This document shows, piece after piece, positions 60,598 to 64,000 of a stretch of DNA of 64,000 bases. Location: assembly GCF_905220365.1 (NCBI RefSeq), contig NC_061147.1, forward strand, positions 7,440,001-7,504,000, written 5' to 3'. The notes under the pieces were generated by a model, which did not search any database, was not told the origin of the DNA, and was given only the letters and a program-made list of their open reading frames with translations. Every line of letters starts with the position of its first letter. Positions within the stretch are counted from its first letter, which is position 1. The position numbers and the translations under genes were made by a program. Source of the DNA: Vanessa cardui (Eukaryota; Arthropoda; Insecta; Lepidoptera; Nymphalidae).

Positions 60598-60665
60598 CTG
60601 TCTCTTTCTGCCATCCTTGATTTAAGATCCAAAAAAAGAAGACAGCATTTACTTTTTTCCGCCAA
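60598..60665 (+). repeat. Short dispersed repeat F, copy 4
   Basis: It shares TCTGTCTCTTTCTGCC, CCTTGATTTAAGATCC and AAAGAAGACAGCATTTA; it is more diverged at the end. Confidence 0.45.
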
Positions 60666-60889
60666 TTGAATAACTGGATTGTCATTCTAATTCAATTATC
60701 ATCCCTGAATGGATTAGCGAATGCTAATTCCGCGCCTTTTTTACTTAAATAATTTTAAATTAAGAACAGAAAGGCGACTTGTAAGTACTATATAACTATA
60801 TAAATAAATACAAGTGGTCAATTGACTAGAAAGTGTCAATCTGAAATAAAGATCTCTTTTTTAAATCCGCCCCGTTCCACTCAGTCTAA

Positions 60890-61065
60890 CAAGTGTTAAA
60901 TTCGTGTTTACATTTCATCCCGTGCTCAGCGGTGAAAGAAAACATTGTGAGAAAACCTGCTAACTTCAGACGAAATTCTCAAATATTTTTATGTGTCAAT
61001 TCGAAGTGGAATTTCGTGGATAAAGCTTTAAATCTTCTCGAAAGTTATTTTCCCAGCAGTGGGAC
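60890..61065 (+). mobile_element. SINE-B, degenerate
   Basis: GTGCTCAGCGGTGAAAGAAA and TTCCCAGCAGTGGGA are preserved. It lies 0.3 kb upstream of exon D. Confidence 0.6.
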
Positions 61066-61371
61066 TTAGTTACTGGGATTTAACTTTTAAATTTCTCTGC
61101 TAATACTTGGTCTTCAAATCTTATCCATCATACATTATTATAGATTTATAAGAGAATTTGTTCTTACAGATAACATTAATAATATTGATGTAATTTTTTT
61201 AAAATTTATCTGCAGCTAATATTGTCCATCAAATATACAAAAGCTACCTTTTTTATTGTGTCACTGGCAATAACGTAGAAAAAAAAAATTGAATGAAAAA
61301 TACATGAATGTTCCAAATTTAAAAAATAGAATTATATTTAATTTGGTAAATGAATCATTTTGTTTTGTCAG

Positions 61372-61499
61372 GTACCTCAGGCGGCGGCGGGGCGCAAGGC
61401 CTAGTTCACTGGATGTCGGTGATGGCGGAACACATGGGAGGGGGACACCACGACCCCTCCCACTACGCGCTGCCACCTTGGAACAATGGTGGTGTCGAT
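61372..61499 (+). CDS. Shared internal exon D with HWMSVMAEHM motif
   Basis: The acceptor is TTTTGTTTTGTCAG and the donor GTAAGT, both strong. The 128 nt complete the split Gly codon from the exon ending at 58080 and then give 42 whole codons, leaving in phase 0. The peptide has a short Gly run, then LVHWMSVMAEHM, a GGGHHDPSHY stretch and a PPWNNGGVD end. The His/Trp/Met-rich motif looks conserved rather than random and is the best handle for identifying the gene. I associate such sequence loosely with insect C2H2 factors of the rotund/squeeze group, but this is memory-based and unverified. The next exon should lie beyond 64000, since no convincing continuation is seen after 61500. Confidence 0.75.
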
Positions 61500-62060
61500 G
61501 TAAGTACTCATTTAATATCTTAATTATATTTAAAAAATAATACTCCTATATTTTTTTTATGCAAATGCATTATGCAACTAGTATCATGCCCTACAAAAGA
61601 GGTTTGACGTCAAAAACAAACTAAATACCAAATGACAATATAATACAAAGTCACAGACAATGAATACGTGGAACGGTAAAAAAAATTCAACCTTGCAGAT
61701 GAAAGAAATATTATAATTTGTTCTAGGGTTTTTTTTTTAATAAAGTAAAATATTCTACTATTAAAAAAAAACGCTAAAAAGTTATTTACTAGAACACAAG
61801 AAATATTCAAAGATGTATATGGAATAATTTAGTACACAAAACGTGTACAAATTTTTATTTTTATTTATTGTATTTTCTAATTGTTTTTACACCACTTTAG
61901 CTTCCAGTTACTGTATTATTTTCAACACGTCATGCATTTTAAAAATGGAACAATTTTAAAAATAGAACAGTCAGTAAAAACGCAACGTTTTTATTTTTAT
62001 TTTCACCTGTTTCCTTAAAGATCAAAAAAGTTTTTATAATTATAGAAAACTAGAATAAAC
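61500..62060. other. AT-rich start of the intron after exon D
   Basis: Starts with the donor GTAAGT; no further exon or repeat seen up to the SINE-B at 62062. Confidence 0.5.
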
Positions 62061-62061
62061 T

Positions 62062-62170
62062 AACCCGCATTGGAACAGCGTGGTGGAATATGTTCCAAAC
62101 CTTCTCCTCAAAGGGACAGGAGGCCTTTAGCCCAGCAGTGGGAATTTACAGGCTGTTGTTGTTGTTGTAG
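62062..62170 (+). mobile_element. SINE-B, 5' truncated
   Basis: CCCGCATTGGAACAGCGTGG to ACAGGCTGTTGTTGTTGTTG, a well-preserved 3' end. Confidence 0.85.
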
Positions 62171-62544
62171 AATAAACTGATTCAAGTATTTCGACGACAT
62201 ATTTAATTAATAAAAAATAATATGATTTTCACTATATTTTTTTTTAATAAAGTAAATTAAAATGTTTTAAGTTTATCAGTATAATGCCACTCAAACTAAG
62301 ACAATGTTTTCACTTGTGAAATAATTATGATTAAACACCAAGATCTTCGATTAACAAGACGTATTTGCTCATCATCTTAATACTAACTAATATTATACAT
62401 TGTGAAGTTTGTTTGTTACTCTTTAACGTCTGAAGAAATTCATATCATGTAGAATTTGTAAACACGGTTTTTATAACACAGAAATGGACATACAGAACCC
62501 AACAGTACTCTTCGCTTCCTCCAATATACTCGTTGGTGGAAACC

Positions 62545-62812
62545 AACAACAACAACAGACTATAAATTTCCCACTGCTGGGCTAAGGCTTTCTCTCATAA
62601 GGAGAAGGTTCAGAACATATTCCAACACGCTGTTCCAATACGGTTTGGTGGAATACGCGTGTGGCAGAATTTCTATGATTGACACATGCAGTTTACCTCA
62701 TGATTACCTCACAAAATAACTACATAAAAATTCAGTGGCGCTTGCCTGGGTTTGAACCCACAAACATCAGTTAAGATGCACGCGGTCAAACCACTGGGCC
62801 ATCTCAGCTTTT
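62545..62812 (-). mobile_element. SINE-B, near full length
   Basis: The reverse copy runs from the (AAC)n tail to CACTGGGCCATCTCAGC, with a deletion in the middle. Confidence 0.8.
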
Positions 62813-62814
62813 GT

Positions 62815-63888
62815 GGTAGCCAGTTTTTTTTAAAATTAATAGACAAGTAATTTCCCAAAGTATAAGCAAATGTAATGAATATCTTCCCAAACAAATAAGT
62901 GATAATTGAAATCATCCAGCCACCGATCCATTACCACATAATCCCAGCTGACAAACCCTGTAATTAATAAAGATTTGTTCCGGGAAAGAGGAAAGAAAAA
63001 AATATTCGTTACTAGATTTTTTTCTCACGAAAGATTTGCATACCCTCAACTAGATCATTAGAAAAAAATGTGTATCGTATACCAAGTAGACAAAACCTGT
63101 TTAGCGATTCTGAACGCATCATTACCGCTACTTATTGTGTGTATCACAAAGGAATAAGGATCACAATTGTCTATCAAGTCTACTTCACTTCAAAGCTGGA
63201 TACAATGAACGACGCCCGCGGCGCTTGCAAATGCATGCAAATTTTTTTTGGACAACCCTATTTCTTATATATTTGAAAATGAACCTTAATTATATTTTAA
63301 TAAGGTCTTATTTATCATATCAATGGTTTATAGTAAGACTACTAGATTATATTAAAGGTAATAGATTTTATGTTTATAAGAATAAGGTTGAGTTTCGTTT
63401 GTGCGCATTTAAAGAATAAGTTAAGAATGACGGATTAGGCTAATATTAAATAGATTTTGGTAGAAACTTTGATTAATCATTGCCAATATATTTTAAAGTC
63501 GGTTAAAAATCTTAATATTGTTCTCATGTGCAATATGCTTGCATAATATGGGAATATTTTGCACTAAATAGACATTATATAATGGTTAATATTATAAAAT
63601 GACAATGGATTACTTACTTGGCTGAATATTTTAGGCCAATTTAACATAGAGCTTTGTGGAGGCATGTGGTTCTTTCAAACACCAATGGTAGTGCTTAGAT
63701 CGGGGCATATTTAGATTGGACCAACTGACCATGTGTTCTAACTCCAAACACCAATGTTTGGTCCAAGTGTGTGTGAGCTTGAATGCGTTGAGACCTTAGA
63801 TTCCATGGTTTATGTATACTTATAACATGCTTGCCTAAACATTATTCTGTCCCTAGTGTTAATTGCATTTTATAATAAGAATAATGTT
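62815..63888. other. Unannotated intron at the right end
   Basis: Apart from the octamer pair at 63226, no feature. The overlapping short frames at 63070-63419 have no splice support. Confidence 0.4.
63226..63242 (+). promoter_or_regulatory. Overlapping octamer (POU-type) motifs
   Basis: TTGCAAATGCATGCAAAT contains two GCAAAT half-sites, the second as a full ATGCAAAT octamer, after a CpG-rich stretch downstream of exon D. Confidence 0.25.
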
Positions 63889-64000
63889 AGGAGCTGATTC
63901 CACCATATTGGGCCAATGTGAGTTGGTTACACATGTGGCAAACGTCATCTGACATATGTTGGTTACCACGACCGTCAAGCACTACTAAATCTTTATGTCC
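63889..64000 (-). mobile_element. SINE-B-like fragment at the window edge
   Basis: TGTGAGTTGGTTACACATGT and the following sequence resemble the middle of reverse SINE-B; it is strongly diverged. Confidence 0.4.

Larger units (their letters stand above)
58081..61371 (+). other. Intron between shared exons C and D
   Basis: The 3.3 kb intron is bounded by GTAAGA and TTTTGTCAG. It holds two Helitron-like copies (58735-58918, 60300-60485), a MITE (59872-60064), two copies of a short dispersed repeat and a worn SINE-B. The remaining stretches (58081-58730, 59035-59870) are AT-rich with nothing else recognised. Confidence 0.6.

Noticed and set aside
61261..61540. Reverse and alternative-frame ORFs over exon D
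   Set aside because: They arise from the GC-rich exon; only the + strand frame with 61372 and 61499 splice sites continues from exon C.
1..64000. CRISPR arrays, operons, rRNA or intact viral or transposase genes
   Set aside because: No regularly spaced repeats, no clustered long frames and no rRNA-like stretches were seen; the exon-intron structure and SINEs point to an insect nuclear genome.

Overview
This is AT-rich eukaryotic nuclear DNA that looks lepidopteran, probably butterfly. It is dense in tRNA-derived SINEs, non-LTR retrotransposon 3' ends with pentanucleotide tails, and Helitron-like repeats ending in CTAGT, all of which I recognise from lepidopteran introns. The species cannot be fixed from the sequence.

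One protein-coding gene can be supported, on the + strand and running off the right edge. It has two alternative first coding exons about 53 kb apart: A (3627-3803, 59 codons) and B (57059-57562, 168 codons). Both end in phase 0 at good splice donors. Both fit the same downstream exons, C (57981-58080, Gly/Ala-rich) and D (61372-61499, with an HWMSVMAEHM stretch followed by His/Gly/Pro-rich sequence). A-C-D gives 135 open codons and B-C-D gives 244. The conserved domain lies beyond the window. The layout suggests a long developmental regulator with two promoters. A C2H2 factor of the rotund/roughened-eye kind is my best guess, because that locus also has distinct N-termini on a shared C-terminus, but no zinc finger is visible and no symbol is assigned.

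The 54 kb between exons A and C is intron. At 45.1-47.1 kb it carries five elongator tRNA-Met(CAU) genes, three on the - strand followed by two on the + strand. It also holds dozens of repeats. In this annotation SINE-A is the GACGACCTCCGTGGTCGAGTGG family, SINE-B is the GAGATGGCCCAGTGGTTAGA family with a (GTT)n tail, and SINE-C is the GGTAGGGCTTTGTGCAAGCC family with an A tail. LINE-D is a non-LTR element with a (GATTT)n-like tail, LINE-E has a (CAT)n-type end, and the Helitron-like family ends in CTAGT. Several insertions are nested, with readable target-site duplications.

Repeat-poor, GC-richer islands at 1.36, 12.7-13.1, 34.8-35.2, 38.4-38.7, 40.15-40.27 and 53.3-54.4 kb are the best candidates for promoters, untranslated exons or enhancers. 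Most of the remaining short open frames are chance frames or lie in repeats. I see no CRISPR array, operon, rRNA or intact transposase/reverse transcriptase gene.
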